A DNA stretch of 64,000 nt from Allolobophora icterica (GCA_963556255.1 OY744605.1:11457379-11521378), one strand, 5' to 3'. Counted from the stretch's first letter, positions 43,563-58,105 are shown. Numbers and translations are program-made. Notes: a model not told the origin generated them from the letters alone.

Positions 43563-44376
43563 GGAACGGTATAATAAGCAGAGCAAATTCAGTGTCGATT
43601 GATTTAAAATCCACAAATCGTCTGGAGAACTCTTCGGTCAAACTTGACAGCTGAAGGCTATATTTTTCCTACCCTGCAGTTTGCAACTACAAGGTAGGAA
43701 AGTTCCGTAGTTTTGTTCGTTCATCTGCTTTGAAAGCAACATTAGCTTTACTTGAACGGATTTTCACTTCTGTCTATACAGATCATGTGCAAAAACCTCT
43801 GCAGGGAAGTGGGTCAGATCGGCAAAGTTAATGCATAGAGTTATTTTTAAAGACGAGACCGAAGTTGAGAGTAGCGCCACTTGAGTAAAAAGAAGAAAAC
43901 TTCTCGCGGTCTGAATTTTAAAAAATTTCTGAAGAATTGTGGGGCCGGATAAAAAGTGGTGGCGGGCCGGATCCGGCCCGCGGCCGTAGTTTGCCCAACC
44001 TCTGACCTAGGCCTATTTCATTCACACAATGCATAATATTCACGGAATTTCCTTATAACTCGACTCTTCGCAGATTTAAACCTCACACCTGCTCTCGCTT
44101 TCCCACTCCTTCTTAATATAATTTTATGCCCATTACAAAAGATCGGAGGGCTGAAAGTCCGCAGTCCAATATATTATTAAGGCATGCAATTGTCAGACCT
44201 GCTGGCTGGCGGTCTTTTGTCAAGTTCAGTGGACACGACAAAAGACGTTGTCCAGTCCCTTAGTCTCCGGAATCGCCGCTAAGCCCTCAAGTCGAAACCA
44301 GTTGGTATAAGCTATCGACTGCTTGCGACTTCGTTGACGTTAATGTTTTGCCTATTGTTTTAACGGCAGTCTCCGG

Positions 44377-44605
44377 CATAGGCGCCGACTCCATGGGAGC
44401 CTTGGGTGCGAATGCACCCAGAGGAGAAAGTCAGTGGCACCCAGAAAAATTTGGAACATTAAATTTTGTACACCTAAGTAGTCTCACAACTTGAGAAGCA
44501 CAACTCCAACACAAATACTCAATATTGTATGATCTCACAGTCACAGCCAGTACATAAATTATTTATTTAATTATTTATTATTTAAAATACTAAATAAGAA
44601 ATACA
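44377..44605 (+). mobile_element. hAT-type MITE, CATAGGCGC family, 3' truncated
   Basis: CATAGGCGCCGACTCCATGG, TGCACCCAGAG, GATCTCACAGTCACAGCC and an ATTTATT core as in 5380-5814. The right half is missing. Confidence 0.8.
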
Positions 44606-44740
44606 CTGGAACGTCCGAATGTTTTTAATTTGATGAAAACATCCTACTTCAACCAGATTTTTGTGCCCAAACTGGCTTCAGGGCCAATCTTCTACTGAAA
44701 CTGCTCTCTTATCACTGCTGTCTGAGATATATGTAGCTAT

Positions 44741-44973
<233 letters not shown>

Positions 44974-45364
44974 CAGCGCTTGTTGATGTCTCATCTGCGT
45001 TCGACATGGTTGACCATGAGATCCTGCTTCAGCGACTGGGACAGTCCTGTGGCTGCTCTAGATTCCTCTTCTTTGGTTTAAATCATACATCTTTGACCGC
45101 TCACAGCCTCTGTCCTTGGTGAAACCAGGACCTGGTGGGCAGAGGTCAAATTTGGCGTACCCCAGGGCTCAGTTCTCGGTCCCATCCTACACATCCTTTT
45201 CACTGCTGATACCCTGTCTCTATTTACTAAATATGGGGCAAATGGCCATCTTTATGCAGATGATTCTTAGGCTTTTATTATGGTTCATCAAGTGATCAAC
45301 TCTCCTTTGTTCGCTCCATTGACCATCTTATCTCTGACCTTCGATCGCTACTGGATGTCGACTT

Positions 45365-45759
45365 CCGCTCACTGCGCGTATCCAGTTTAAAATCCTGTTC
45401 CTCACCTCTCGAGCATTCCAAGGTCAAGCTCCTCGTTATCTCTGTGATCTCATCTGTCGACCTCTTTCGGCTGCCTCTGGCCGTCCTCTCCGTTCTTTAG
45501 ACCGACATGACCTCTTGGTCCCTCGGACCCGGACTTCTATGGCTCAACACCGTGCCTACGCATCTGTTGGCCCGTCCCTCTGGAATGACCTTCCTTCAAT
45601 GACTCGTTCTCAGATCCTAGCTGGGGGCATTTCTGCTACTTCTCGTTGTCTTAAGACTTTTCTTTTCTCACGGAGCTCCTCGCACTGGGAGCGCCTCTGA
45701 TTAGGTTGTACTGCGAGAGGCGCTTTATAAATTCGTAAATACAATACAATACAATACAA
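45365..45759 (+). mobile_element. second LINE 3' copy inserted in the first
   Basis: A 5'-truncated copy (QFKILFLTSRAFQGQAPRYL to SLWNDLPS, GAGAGGCGCTTTATAAATTC, (ATACA)n) interrupts the host LINE between GTCGACTTCCG and CCGTCTCTGGCTC. Removing it restores continuous DFRLWLN coding. CCG is shared at both edges. Confidence 0.85.
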
Positions 45760-46633
45760 CCGTCTCTGGCTCAACACTGCTATGACTCAATTGATCTGGT
45801 TCGGGACCAGGCAGCAGCTTGCTAAGCTCGACTTTCTATTGCTAACCGAGAAATTCCCTGCTTACACCTACTCTTCCACCGTCCGCAACTTGGGTGTCAC
45901 ACTTGAATCCTCCCTCACGTTCACAGATCATACCTCCAACCTGATTCGCTCCTGCTTTTTCAACTAAGGCGTCTCAAGGCCATCAGACGTTCTGTCTCAC
46001 TTTCTGTCTTTACTACCATAGTCCACGCATTTGTTTACTCACGCTTGACTACTGCAACTCGCTCCTCATGAGTCTCCATAAACAGCGTCTCTCTCCCCTT
46101 CAATCTGTTCTAAATGCTTCTGCTATATGCTCATTGCTCGACTTTCCCCATATCTCTACTTACATCATGCTTGATGTCCTGCACTGGCTCCATATTGCCG
46201 CGCGCATCCGTTATAAAATCCTCCTCCATATCTCCAAACCTCAGCAGGGCACTGCCCCGAAATATCTCTCGAAACTATAGCGCCTATATCTGCAAAAGCC
46301 GCTATCTGCATCTTCTTCTCGCTCGTTGCGCTCTGCGAATCGGCTTGATCTATTTGTTCCCTGGACTAAAACTGCCCTAACCCATCACCGGGCGTTTGCT
46401 GTTGTAGGTCCCACAATCTGGACCGATCTTCCCCATGACCCATCTGCTTAGGGCCAAACTGATGACTGGCTTTTCCTCATCGGTCTCGCGTTCCTAAAGA
46501 CATTTATGTTTCACCGGAGCTTCTGTGCTGAGAGCGCCTCTGTATAGTAATTCTGCGAGAGGCGCTTTTTAAATTTCTAGATACGATACGACAGGGCTTT
46601 TCAAACTGCGGTCTGCGACTGCGGACCAAGAGG

Positions 46634-49600
46634 GTTACGAAGACACAGATGCAGAGACACGGATACGAAGACACAGATGCAGAGACACGGATACGAACAC
46701 AGAGATACAAAGACACGGATACAGAGACACAGATACAGAGACACGGATACGAAGACACAGATACAAAGACACAGATATAGAGACACGGATACGAAGACAC
46801 AGATACAAAGACACAGATACGAAGACACAGATACGGAGACACAGATACAGAGACACGGATAGAGACACAGACACGGAAACACAGATCAGAGACACGGATA
46901 CAGTGATACGGATACGGAAACACCGATACAGAGACACGGATAAGAAGACACAGATACAATGAAACCGATACGAAGACAAAGATACAGAGACACAGATACA
47001 GAGACACAGATAAAGATACAAAGACAGATAGAGAGACACGGATACGAAGACACAGATACGGAGACAGATACGGATACAAATACACAGATACAGAGACACG
47101 GATACGAAGACACAGATACGAAGACACAGATACAGAGACACAGATACGGAGACACAGATACAGAGACACAAATACAGAGACACGGATACGAAGACACAGA
47201 TACAGAGACACAGATACGGAAACACAGATGCAGAGACACAGATACAAAGACACAGATACAGAGACACGGATACAGAGACACAGATACGAAGACACAGATA
47301 CGAAGACACAGATACAGAGACAAAGATACGGAGACACAGATACAGAGAGACAGATACAGATATACAGATACGAAGACACAGATACAAATACACAGATACG
47401 GAGACACGGATACGGAGACACGGGTACAGAGACACGGATACGAAGACACAGATACAGAAACACAGATACGGAGACACAGATACAGAGACACAGATACAGA
47501 TAAACAGATACGAAGACACAGATACAGAGACACAGATACGGAAACACAGATACAGAGACACGGATACGAAGACACGGATACAGAGACACAGATACGAAGA
47601 CACAGATACGAAGACACAGATACAGAGACACAGATACGGAGACACAGATACAGAGACACAGATACAGAGACAAAGACACAGAGACACAGATACGGAAAGA
47701 GATACAGAGACACAGATACAGAGATACGGATACAGAGATACGGATACAAAGACACGGATACGAAGACACAGATACAAAGACACAGATACAGAGACACGGA
47801 TACGAAGACACAGATACGGAGACACAGATATAGAGACACAAATACAGAGACACAGCTACGGAAACACAGATGCAGAGACACGGATACAGAGATACGGATA
47901 CGGAAACACCGATACAGAGACACGGATAAGAAGACACAGATACAAAGAAACGGATACGAAGACAAAGATACAGAGACACAGATACAGAGACACAGATACA
48001 GATACAAAGACAGATAGAGAGACACGGATACGAAGACACAGATACGGAGACACAGATACGGATACAAATACACAGATACAGAGACACGGATACGAAGACA
48101 CAGATACGAAGACACAGATACAGAGACACAGATACGGAGACACAGATACAGAGACACAGATACAGAGACACAGATACGGAAACACAGAAGCAGAGACACG
48201 GATACAGAGATACGGATACGAAGACACAGATACAGAGACACGGATAAGAAGACACAGACACAAAGACACGGATACGAAGACACAGATACAGAGACACAGA
48301 TAAAGAGACACAGATACAGAGACACGGGTACAGAGACACGGATACGGAGACACAGATACAGAGACACAGATACGGAGACACAGATACAGAGACACGGATA
48401 CGAAGACACAGATACGAAGATACAGATACAGAGACACAGATACATATACAAAGACAGATACAGAGACACGGATACGAAGACACAGATACGGAGACACAGA
48501 TACAGAGACACAGATACAGATACAAAGACAGATACAGAGACACGGATACGAAGACAGATACCGAGACACAGATATAGAAACACGGATATAGTGACACAGA
48601 TACAGAGACACGGGTAGAGAGACACGGATACGGAGACACAGATACAGAGACACAGATACGGAGACACAGATACAGAGACACGGATACGAAGACACAGATA
48701 CGAAGACACAGATACAGAGACACAGATACATATACAAAGACAGATACAGAGAAACGGATACGAAGACACAGATACGGAGACACAGATACAGAGACACGGA
48801 TACAGATACAGATACAAAGACACAGGTACAAAGACACAGATACAGAGACACGGATACGAAGACACGGATACGAAGACACAGATACAGAGACACAGATACG
48901 GAGACACAGATACAAATACACAGATACAGAGACACGGATACGAAGACACAGATACGAAGACACAGATATAGAAACACGGATATAGAGACACAGATACAGA
49001 CACAGATACGAAGACACGGATACGAAGACACAGACACGAAGACACAGATACAGAGACACAAATACAGACACAAAGACAGATACAGGGACACAGATACGGA
49101 GACACAGATACAAAGACAGATACGAAGACACATATAAAAAGTCACAGATACAGAGACACGAATACGAAAGCACATATACGGAGACACAGATACAGAGACA
49201 CAGATACGGAGACACAGATACGAAGACACAGATACAGAGACACACATACAAAGACACAGATACAAAGACACTGATACGGAGACACAGATACAGAGAAACA
49301 GGTACAGATACACAGATACAGAGACACAGATACAGAGACAGGGATACGAAGACAAAGATACGAAGACACAGATACAGAGACACAGATACGGAGACACAGA
49401 TACGAAGACACAGATACAGAGACACACATACAAAGACACAGATACAAAGACACTGATACGGAGACACAGATACAGAGAAACAGGTACAGATACACAGATA
49501 CAGAGACACAGATACAGAGACACGGATACGAAGACATAGATACGAAGACACAGATACAGAGACACAGATACAGAGACACGGATACGAAGACACAGATACA

Positions 49601-52600
49601 GAGACACAGATACGGAAACACAGATGCAGAGACACAGATACAAAGACACAGATACAGAGACACGGATACAGAGACACAGATACGAAGACACAGATACGAA
49701 GACACAGATACAGAGACAAAGATACGGAGACACAGATACAGAGACACAGATACAGATATACAGATACGAAGACACAGATACAAATACACAGATACGGAGA
49801 CACGGATACGGAGACACAGGTACAGAGACACGGATACGAAGACATAGATACAGAAACACAGATACGGAGACACAGATACAGAGACACAGATACAGATAAA
49901 CAGATACGAAGACACAGATACAGAGACACAGATACGGAAACAGATACAGAGACACGGATACGAAGACACAGATACAGAGACACAGATACGAAGACACAGA
50001 TACGAAGACACGGATACAGAGACACGGATACGAAGACAGAGATACGAAGGCACAGATATGGAGACACAGATACACAGACACAGATACAGAGACCCAGATA
50101 TGGAGACACAGATACAGAGACACAGATACAGAGACACGGATACGAAGACACAGATACAAAGACACAGGTACAGAGATACAGAGACACGGATACGAAGACA
50201 CAGATACGAAAACACAGATACAAAGACACGGATACGGAGACACAGATACAGGGACACAGATACGGAGACACAGATACAAAGACACGGTACAGAGACACAG
50301 ATACAAAGACACAGATACAGAGACACAGATACGGAGACACAGATACAGAGATACGGTACAGACATACAGATACAAAGACACAGACACGGAGACACAGATA
50401 CAAAGACACAGTTACAGAGACACAGATACGGAGACACAGATACAGAGACAAAGATACAGAGACACAGATACAGAGACACGGATACAGAGATACGAATACA
50501 GAGACACAGATACAGAGACACGGATAGAGAGACACGGATACGAAGACACAGATACAGAGATACGGATAAGAAGACACAGATACAAAGACACGGATACGAA
50601 GACACAGATATGGAGACACAGATACAGAGACACAGATACAGATACACCGATACAGAGACATGGATACAGAGACACAGTTACAGAGACACAGATACAGAGA
50701 CACAGATACAGAGACGCGTATACGAAGACACAGATACAGAGGCACGGATACGAACACAGAGATACAAAGACACAGATACAGAGACACAGATACGGAGACA
50801 CAGATACAGAGACACAGATACGAAGACACGGATACAGAGATACGGATACAGAGACACAGATACAAAGACACGGTACAGAGACACGGATACGAAGGCGCAT
50901 ATACAAAGACACATATACGGAGGCACAGATACAGAGACACAGATACGGAAACAGAGATACAGAGACACAGATACAAAGACACGGATACGGAGACACAGAT
51001 ACAGAGACGGATACGAAGACACATATGCAAAGACACAGATACAGAGACACGGATACGAAGGCGCAGATGCAAAGACACGGATACAGAGACACGGATACAA
51101 AGACACAGATACAGAGACATGGATACGAAGACACAGATACAAAGACACAGATACAGAGACACGGATACAGAGACACAGATACAAAGACACGGTACAGAGA
51201 CACAGATAAAAAGACACAGAGACGGAGACACAGATACAGAGACACAGATACAGAGACACAGATACGGAGACACAGATACAGAGACACAGATACGGAGACA
51301 CAGATACAGAGACACGAATACAGAGAGACGGATACGGAGACACGGATACGGAGACACAGATACGGAGACACAGATACAGAGACACAGATACGGAGAGACA
51401 GATACGGAGGCACAGATACAGAGACACAGATACAGAGACACAGATACAGAGACACAGATACAGAGACACAGATACAGAGACACAGATACGGAGACACAGA
51501 TACAGAGACACGGATACAGAGACACAGATACAGAGACACAGATACGGAGACACAGATACAGAGACACGGATACAGAGTGACTGATACGGAGACACAAATA
51601 CGGAGACACAGATGCGGAGACACAGATACGGAGACACAGATACAGAGACACGGATACAGAGTGACGGATACGGAGACACAAATACGGAGACACAGATACG
51701 GAGACACAGATACAGAGTCACAGATACGGAGAGACGGATACGGAGACACAAATACAGAGACACAGATACGGAGACACAGATACAGAGACACAGATACGGA
51801 GACACAGATACAGAGACACAGATACAGAGACACGGAGACACAGATACAGAGACACGGATACAGAGAAACAGATACAGAGACACGGAGACACAGATACAGA
51901 GACACGTATACGGAGACACAGATACACAGACACAGTTACAGAGACACAGATACGGAGACACAGATACAGAGACAAAGATACAGAGACACAGATACAGAGA
52001 CACGGATACAGAGATACGAATACAGAGACACAGATACAGAGACACGGATAGAGAGACACGGATACGAAGACACAGATACAGAGATACGGATAAGAAGACA
52101 CAGATACAAAGACACGGATACGAAGACACAGATATGGAGACACAGATACAGAGACACAGATACAGATACACCGATACAGAGACATGGATACAGAGACACA
52201 GTTACAGAGACACAGATACAGAGACACGGATACAGAGACACGGATAGGGAGACACAGATACAGAGACGCGGATACGAAGACACAGATACAGAGGCACGGA
52301 TACGAACACAGAGATACAAAGACACAGATACAGAGACACAGATACGGAGACACAGATACAGAGACACAGATACGAAGACATAGATACAGAGACACAGATA
52401 CAGAGAGACAGATACAGAGACACAGATACAGAGACACTGATACAGAGATACGGATACAGAGACACAGATACAAAGACACGGTACAGAGACACGGATACGA
52501 AGGCGCATATACAAAGACACATATACGGAGGCACAGATACAGAGACACAGATACGGAAACAGAGATACAGAGACACAGATTCAAAGACACGGATACGGAG

Positions 52601-53740
52601 ACACAGATACAGAGACGGATACGAAGACACATATGCAAAGACACAGATACAGAGACACGGATACGAAGGCGCAGATGCAAAGACACGGATACAGAGACAC
52701 GGATACAAAGACACAGATACAGAGACATGGATACGAAGACACAGATACAAAGACACAGATACAGAGACACGGATACAGAGACACAGATACAAAGACACGG
52801 TACAGAGACACAGATAAAAAGACACAGAGACGGAGACACAGATACAGAGACACAGATACAGAGACACAGATACGGAGACACAGATACAGAGACACAGATA
52901 CGGAGACACAGATACAGAGACACGAATACAGAGAGACGGATACGGAGACACGGATACGGAGACACAGATACGGAGACACAGATACAGAGACACAGATACA
53001 GAGACACAGATACAGAGACACAGATACAGAGACACAGATACAGAGACACAGATACGGAGACACAGATACAGAGACACGGATACAGAGACACAGATACAGA
53101 GACACAGATACGGAGACACAGATACAGAGACACGGATACAGAGTGACTGATACGGAGACACAAATACGGAGACACAGATGCGGAGACACAGATACGAAGA
53201 CACAGATACAGAGACACAGATACGGAAACACAGATGCAGAGACACAGATACAAAGACACAGATACAGAGACACGGATACAGAGTGACGGATACGGAGACA
53301 CAAATACGGAGACACAGATACGGAGACACAGATACAGAGTCACAGATACGGAGAGACGGATACGGAGACACAAATACAGAGACACAGATACGGAGACACA
53401 GATACAGAGACACAGATACGGAGACACAGATACAGAGACACAGATACAGAGACACGGAGACACAGGTACAGAGACACGGATACAGAGAAACAGATACAGA
53501 GACACGGAGACACAGATACAGAGACACGTATACGGAGACACAGATACACAGACACAGATACGGAGACACAGATACACAGACACGGATACATAGACACGGT
53601 ACAGAGAAACGGATACAGAGACAAGGATATGGAGACAAGGATGGAGAATCACTGATACAGAGACACGGATGCAAAACACAGATACAGAGACACAGATAGA
53701 AACAGACATGCAGACAAAGACACAGATATAGTCAAATAGA
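46634..53740. repeat. 14-bp satellite array (GATACAGAGACACA)n, about 7.1 kb
   Basis: Roughly 500 units of GATACAGAGACACA with recurring variants (GATACGAAGACACG, GATACGGAGACACA, GATACAAAGACACA). It decays into looser ACAGA-rich sequence toward 53980. The unit has no stop codon in any of six frames, and 14 is not a multiple of 3, so long open frames on both strands are an artefact. Segments are themselves duplicated, for example 50641 with 52165, 47228 with 49624, and 49241 with 49423. Confidence 0.98.
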
Positions 53741-54289
53741 GACAGTAATAGAAACGGATAAGAGAACAGACCAAAAACCACATGGAGACAGTGATAGACA
53801 CAGAAAAACAGACATTCCTCTAATACTCAGACCTAGACAGTCATAGAAACAGATAAGGGAAGAGACAAAAAGCCAGACAGAGACACTGAAAGAAACATAT
53901 CAGAGAACAGACCTATAGACAGAGACAGTGGTAGATAAATATGGACAAACAGTCTGACGAAAGATAAAGAAAAAGAGATAATCTGGCAGACTTCTTTGTA
54001 ATACAGCTTAGGGGCCATCCATATATTACGTACGCAAAACTCGGGTACGACCAGAGGAAGTAGGACTGTTGGAGAGTTGTCACTTGTATGCCACCTTAGT
54101 AACCGTGAAAGATATAGCGGGGTCCGCCAGAGCGTTCTGAAAATATTTATTAACACTGCACTGTCTAGGCATTTTTGAAATTCATACACTATACTTAAGT
54201 GATCAATTTGACTTTTGAAATACTTGGGTCCGCGAGCTATGCCTAGAAAAAAATAAGGGTTCCTGATCCAAGAAGTTTGAAAACCACTG
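53741..54289. other. right flank of the satellite inside the hAT element
   Basis: Degenerate ACAGA repeats to about 53980, then unique sequence with GGGGCCATCCATATATTACG at 54012 and the terminal inverted repeat. The open frame on the minus strand here shows no family motif. Confidence 0.5.
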
Positions 54290-54297
54290 CGATACGA

Positions 54298-55055
<758 letters not shown>

Positions 55056-55165
55056 GCATGGAATATAAACGGCGCCATTATAATTTTTAACAGTCGCAAT
55101 TCGCAAATGGGAAATAATGCGGAAACAATGCGATATTTGGTACCGTACCTCCACTTTCTAGACCA

Positions 55166-55325
55166 AAGTTACGCCTCTGTGAGTGAGGTGGTTTCCCGAT
55201 GCCTTCCTCGCAGACAATTATGGGTGTGCACTTGTCCAAGGTCGCTACGCAGTGGCTTAGATTCGAACCTACAACCCTCCGGTTGCAAGGCACAGAACAT
55301 ACCGCTACACCATAGCGTCCCGCAT
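55166..55325 (-). repeat. SINE T2 (tRNA-headed)
   Basis: Minus strand: GGGACGCTATGGTGTAGCGG A-box region, GTAGGTTCGAATC B box, GCCACTGCGTAGCGACCTTGG, AATTGTCTGCGAGGAAGGCA. Confidence 0.85.
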
Positions 55326-55851
55326 AAATTTCAGGTATACATATGAATGCTGACCGGTACACATGGCCGACGGGAAAAGCAAGTAGGGCCTAAAGTAAAA
55401 TTATTTGAGAACGAAAAGTAGAAGGAGAAGTAAAATTGCTTCACCAGAAGTGAATAAGAACTAGAAGTAAAATTATTTGAGAACGAGAAGTAGAAGCAGA
55501 AGTCAAATTACTTCAACAGAAGTGAATAAGAACTAGAAGTTAAATTAATCAGCGAAGTAAAATACCATTGCCTGCAAGGGATCTGAACAGGCGTGTCTTA
55601 AAATAGATGTCTCCTGTGCTTCTTATCTTTCCTATGATTCCAATTCTGAGTTTAATTTATGTTTTAATAGCAAAAACAAGTCACCGTTGAATTCAATCAT
55701 TAACAATTAGGCCTAAATGTCTGTACACTGTCAACTGTTATACACGCCGCTGAAATATGATAATATCGCATGACAGTCGCTTTGGTCTCGGTTCCTTTTG
55801 TTTCAAGCAGTAGTAAGCTGTAAGTTGTATCGACTCTATGCTAGTCTCCAT

Positions 55852-56731
55852 CAGTGCAGCCTTATAAGGGCGTGCGAACCGTGCGGTCGCAAGGAGCCTG
55901 AAACTTTAGGGATCCCGAAAATTCAGTGTGATTCTCCTTACAGATTTTATTTTAGTTACAGTTACAGTTATAGTTAATGGTTTCTCATTTTAGTTATAGT
56001 TACAGTTATAGTTAATATTATTTTTTAGTTACAGTTATAGTTATCGTTAACGAAATCATTTTGCTTTCGTTAACGAAAACATTTTCGTTACCGTTATCGT
56101 TAATGAAAATCACACTGAATTATGAAGACGTGTTACACAATAATTTGACGAATGGGTGCATTCAGCTTCATGAATACACAGCGCTCCATATTCACCGACA
56201 TCCAAGGCGAACATAGGAATCATTTTACTTTCGTTAACGGGTGTATTTTCACGTTCTCACGTTAGTTGATATTGCACTTTTTTATTCGTATTAACGAAAA
56301 TAGCAATGAATTTTCGTTAGTGTTATTTTCGTTATAGTTATAGTTATAGTTAATGACATTTTTTAGTTATAGTTATAGTTATCGTTAACGAAATCATTTT
56401 TTGTTCGTTAACGAACATTTTCGTTATCGTTAACGTTAACGAGAATCACACTGCGAAAATGTCGCAGAAAATTAACATGAACAAGACACCCTAATAATAA
56501 TATTATGGTTTCGATTAAATCTTCTCTTTCGTCAATAAAATAAGAGTCATCTTCCTCTATATCCCAGAATTCTCGTGTAGGCCCTATAGTTAAATTTGAC
56601 TTGCTGTACTTGTTAACAATATACTAAAAATAAATTGATTAGCATTGAAAAACAATTTGACTTGTGTCATGGGGGTGGGGGGCGTACAGTATACTCTGCA
56701 CGGGGCCCGAAATACCCTAAGGCCGGCACTG
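55852..56731 (+). mobile_element. hAT-type element with a second hAT nested inside
   Basis: Left CAGTGCAGCCTTATAAGGGCG and right (inverse) CAGTGCCGGCCTTAGGGTAT. GTCTCCAT occurs immediately at both edges (55844 and 56731); the shared terminal G/C makes the boundary ambiguous by one base. The interior holds the element at 55924-56453. Confidence 0.85.
55924..56453. mobile_element. nested 530-bp hAT-type element with GTTATAGTTAACG repeats
   Basis: Perfect 13-bp inverted ends CAGTGTGATTCTC / GAGAATCACACTG. Flanks CGAAAATT and CGAAAATG match at 7 of 8. The interior is mostly irregular TTATAGTTACAG and CGTTAACGAAA repeats, plus an internal copy of the AATCACACTG end at 56109. Confidence 0.87.
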
Positions 56732-56739
56732 TCTCCATC

Positions 56740-57842
56740 CTCCCTATGCACATAATTTTACTTCTCTGTTTACTTCTCAAGTTTTTCTTGCTCTTACCTG
56801 TATAGTGCTTTATTCATTCTACACACATTTACTCAATGCAGTGCTTTATTTAGGCCTAAGCTTTTATTCCACTCAAAAACAGATTTTACTGACACGCAGT
56901 AGGCCTATATTGGAACAGTCCTTAAACTGACACCAATCAATAATTTTATAGCTAATTATTAACACTCTAAAATATAACCGCGTGATCTCACTGCAAATAA
57001 AGTTTCAAGTTCGTGTGCTTTCCTGAGATTAAAACATCACAGTTGTCTTCAGTTTTATCATTTACGTACTACTAGTCTTCAGCATTTTCCATTTTACTCA
57101 AATGTCTGGGTTGTAACTAAAGTAGGCCTATTTCCACACCGCACATTCTCTTTTACGACCAGCGAAAATTCTTGACAAACTCATTTCAGTGTGCAAGAAA
57201 AATAATTATAAAAACGAACGAAACTCTTAAACCTTTTTCTCTCGGGCATAAACAATGTTTGGAAAATGTTGCACTAATTGTAGCTATAGTAGGTTATGAG
57301 ATTCGCATCACGCACGAATGTAGGCCTATGCGCCAAATCCAAACAAGAAACGGACATTTGAAGCATAATTCGAACTGTAGTTCGGTACTAAAATAAGACT
57401 CCTAAAATTTAACGGTTTGTTAATTTCCGTTCTAAAAAATTATTATACTTCTTATTCTTATTCACTTCTGAAGGTCTCAACTTCACTTCTTATTCTATTC
57501 TCGTTCTTAAAATAATTTTTATTCTATAGGCCTACTTCTACTTCTACTGCACGAAAATCAAATAGGCTAATTATTATTCTTATTCGACTTCTTATTCACG
57601 AAAATTATCACTGCCTACAGCCATGTTCTTATCACTTTGAGGAGTTCCTCGAATGCGCTTTATAAAAGTATAAAATACATACATACATACATAAAGTTAA
57701 GATTTTTAGAACAAACTGTTGTTAGTTTAGAATAAAAGGCCTGTGCAGATATAGGAGCAGAGTTGATGGATTGATGGCTTGTGAATCGGATGGTTTCCGT
57801 TCACAGTTAACAGTACAGTTAGCTTCGTATGCTTTGGACAAT
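56740..57842. other. 3' flank of the GFI1-like gene
   Basis: No gene recognised. It contains several TAGGCCTA palindromes (56886, 57122, 57321, 57527) and repeated TTCTTATTC...ACTTCT strings that mirror the AGAAGTAAAATTA strings at 55430-55570. Part of it is presumably 3'UTR of the zinc-finger gene. Confidence 0.4.
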
Positions 57843-58105
57843 CTACTCGAATCCGATGACTTCTAAAGCGACAGGACTTAACTGGCAGTTAAACCAACTG
57901 CCAACGTTCTTGTTCGGTGCGGTCATGCGGTACTGGATCAGGTGCGTCTTCAGGTGTATCCGAAGCTGAGCGTTCTGGTCGAATGAGCTCAGACACAGAT
58001 GACAGGTAAACGGTTTGTAGCCTGGATGTTTCCGACTGTGTGTGATGAGGTTCGACGACTGACTGAAGGCCTTTCCACACTGACGACAGATGTATGGTTT
58101 CTCGC
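57843..58105 (-). CDS. GFI1: GFI1-like exon 2 (residues 225-311)
   Basis: Acceptor ctttcactgcgcag; it completes GGC-GAG-AAA of the linker. It encodes fingers three and four and a 32-residue tail ([12 protein letters not shown] to EVIGFE) ending in TAG at 57845-57843. Confidence 0.93.

Larger units (their letters stand above)
42636..44004 (+). mobile_element. hAT-type element, 1369 bp, GGGGTGGGCAAACT ends
   Basis: Left end CAGGGGTGGGCAAACT and right end AGTTTGCCCAACCTCTG are inverted, followed inward by GGCCGGAT on the left and GGGCCGGATCCGGCC on the right, the Charlie-type hAT look. The flanks ACCTAGGC at 42628-42635 and 44005-44012 are identical. No transposase seen. It contains a SINE R copy and a tandem array. 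Confidence 0.93.
46592..54289. mobile_element. hAT-type element carrying about 7 kb of 14-bp satellite
   Basis: Left end CAGGGCTTTTCAAACTGCGG and right end AGAAGTTTGAAAACCACTG are inverted (CAGNGNTTTTCAAACT). The flanks CGATACGA at 46584-46591 and 54290-54297 are identical 8-bp duplications inside the (GATAC)n tail of the LINE. 7698 bp, of which about 92 percent is the array. The non-array parts are about 40 bp on the left and about 550 bp on the right. No transposase seen. Confidence 0.9.

Noticed and set aside
46634..53740. CRISPR-like or centromere-like array
   Set aside because: Units are contiguous 14-mers with no spacers; the array is bounded by transposon ends, so it is a local minisatellite and not a CRISPR or a centromere.
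46504..53781. Very long open frames on both strands (up to 1729 codons)
   Set aside because: They are products of a stop-free 14-bp satellite; composition is purely periodic and all six frames are open.
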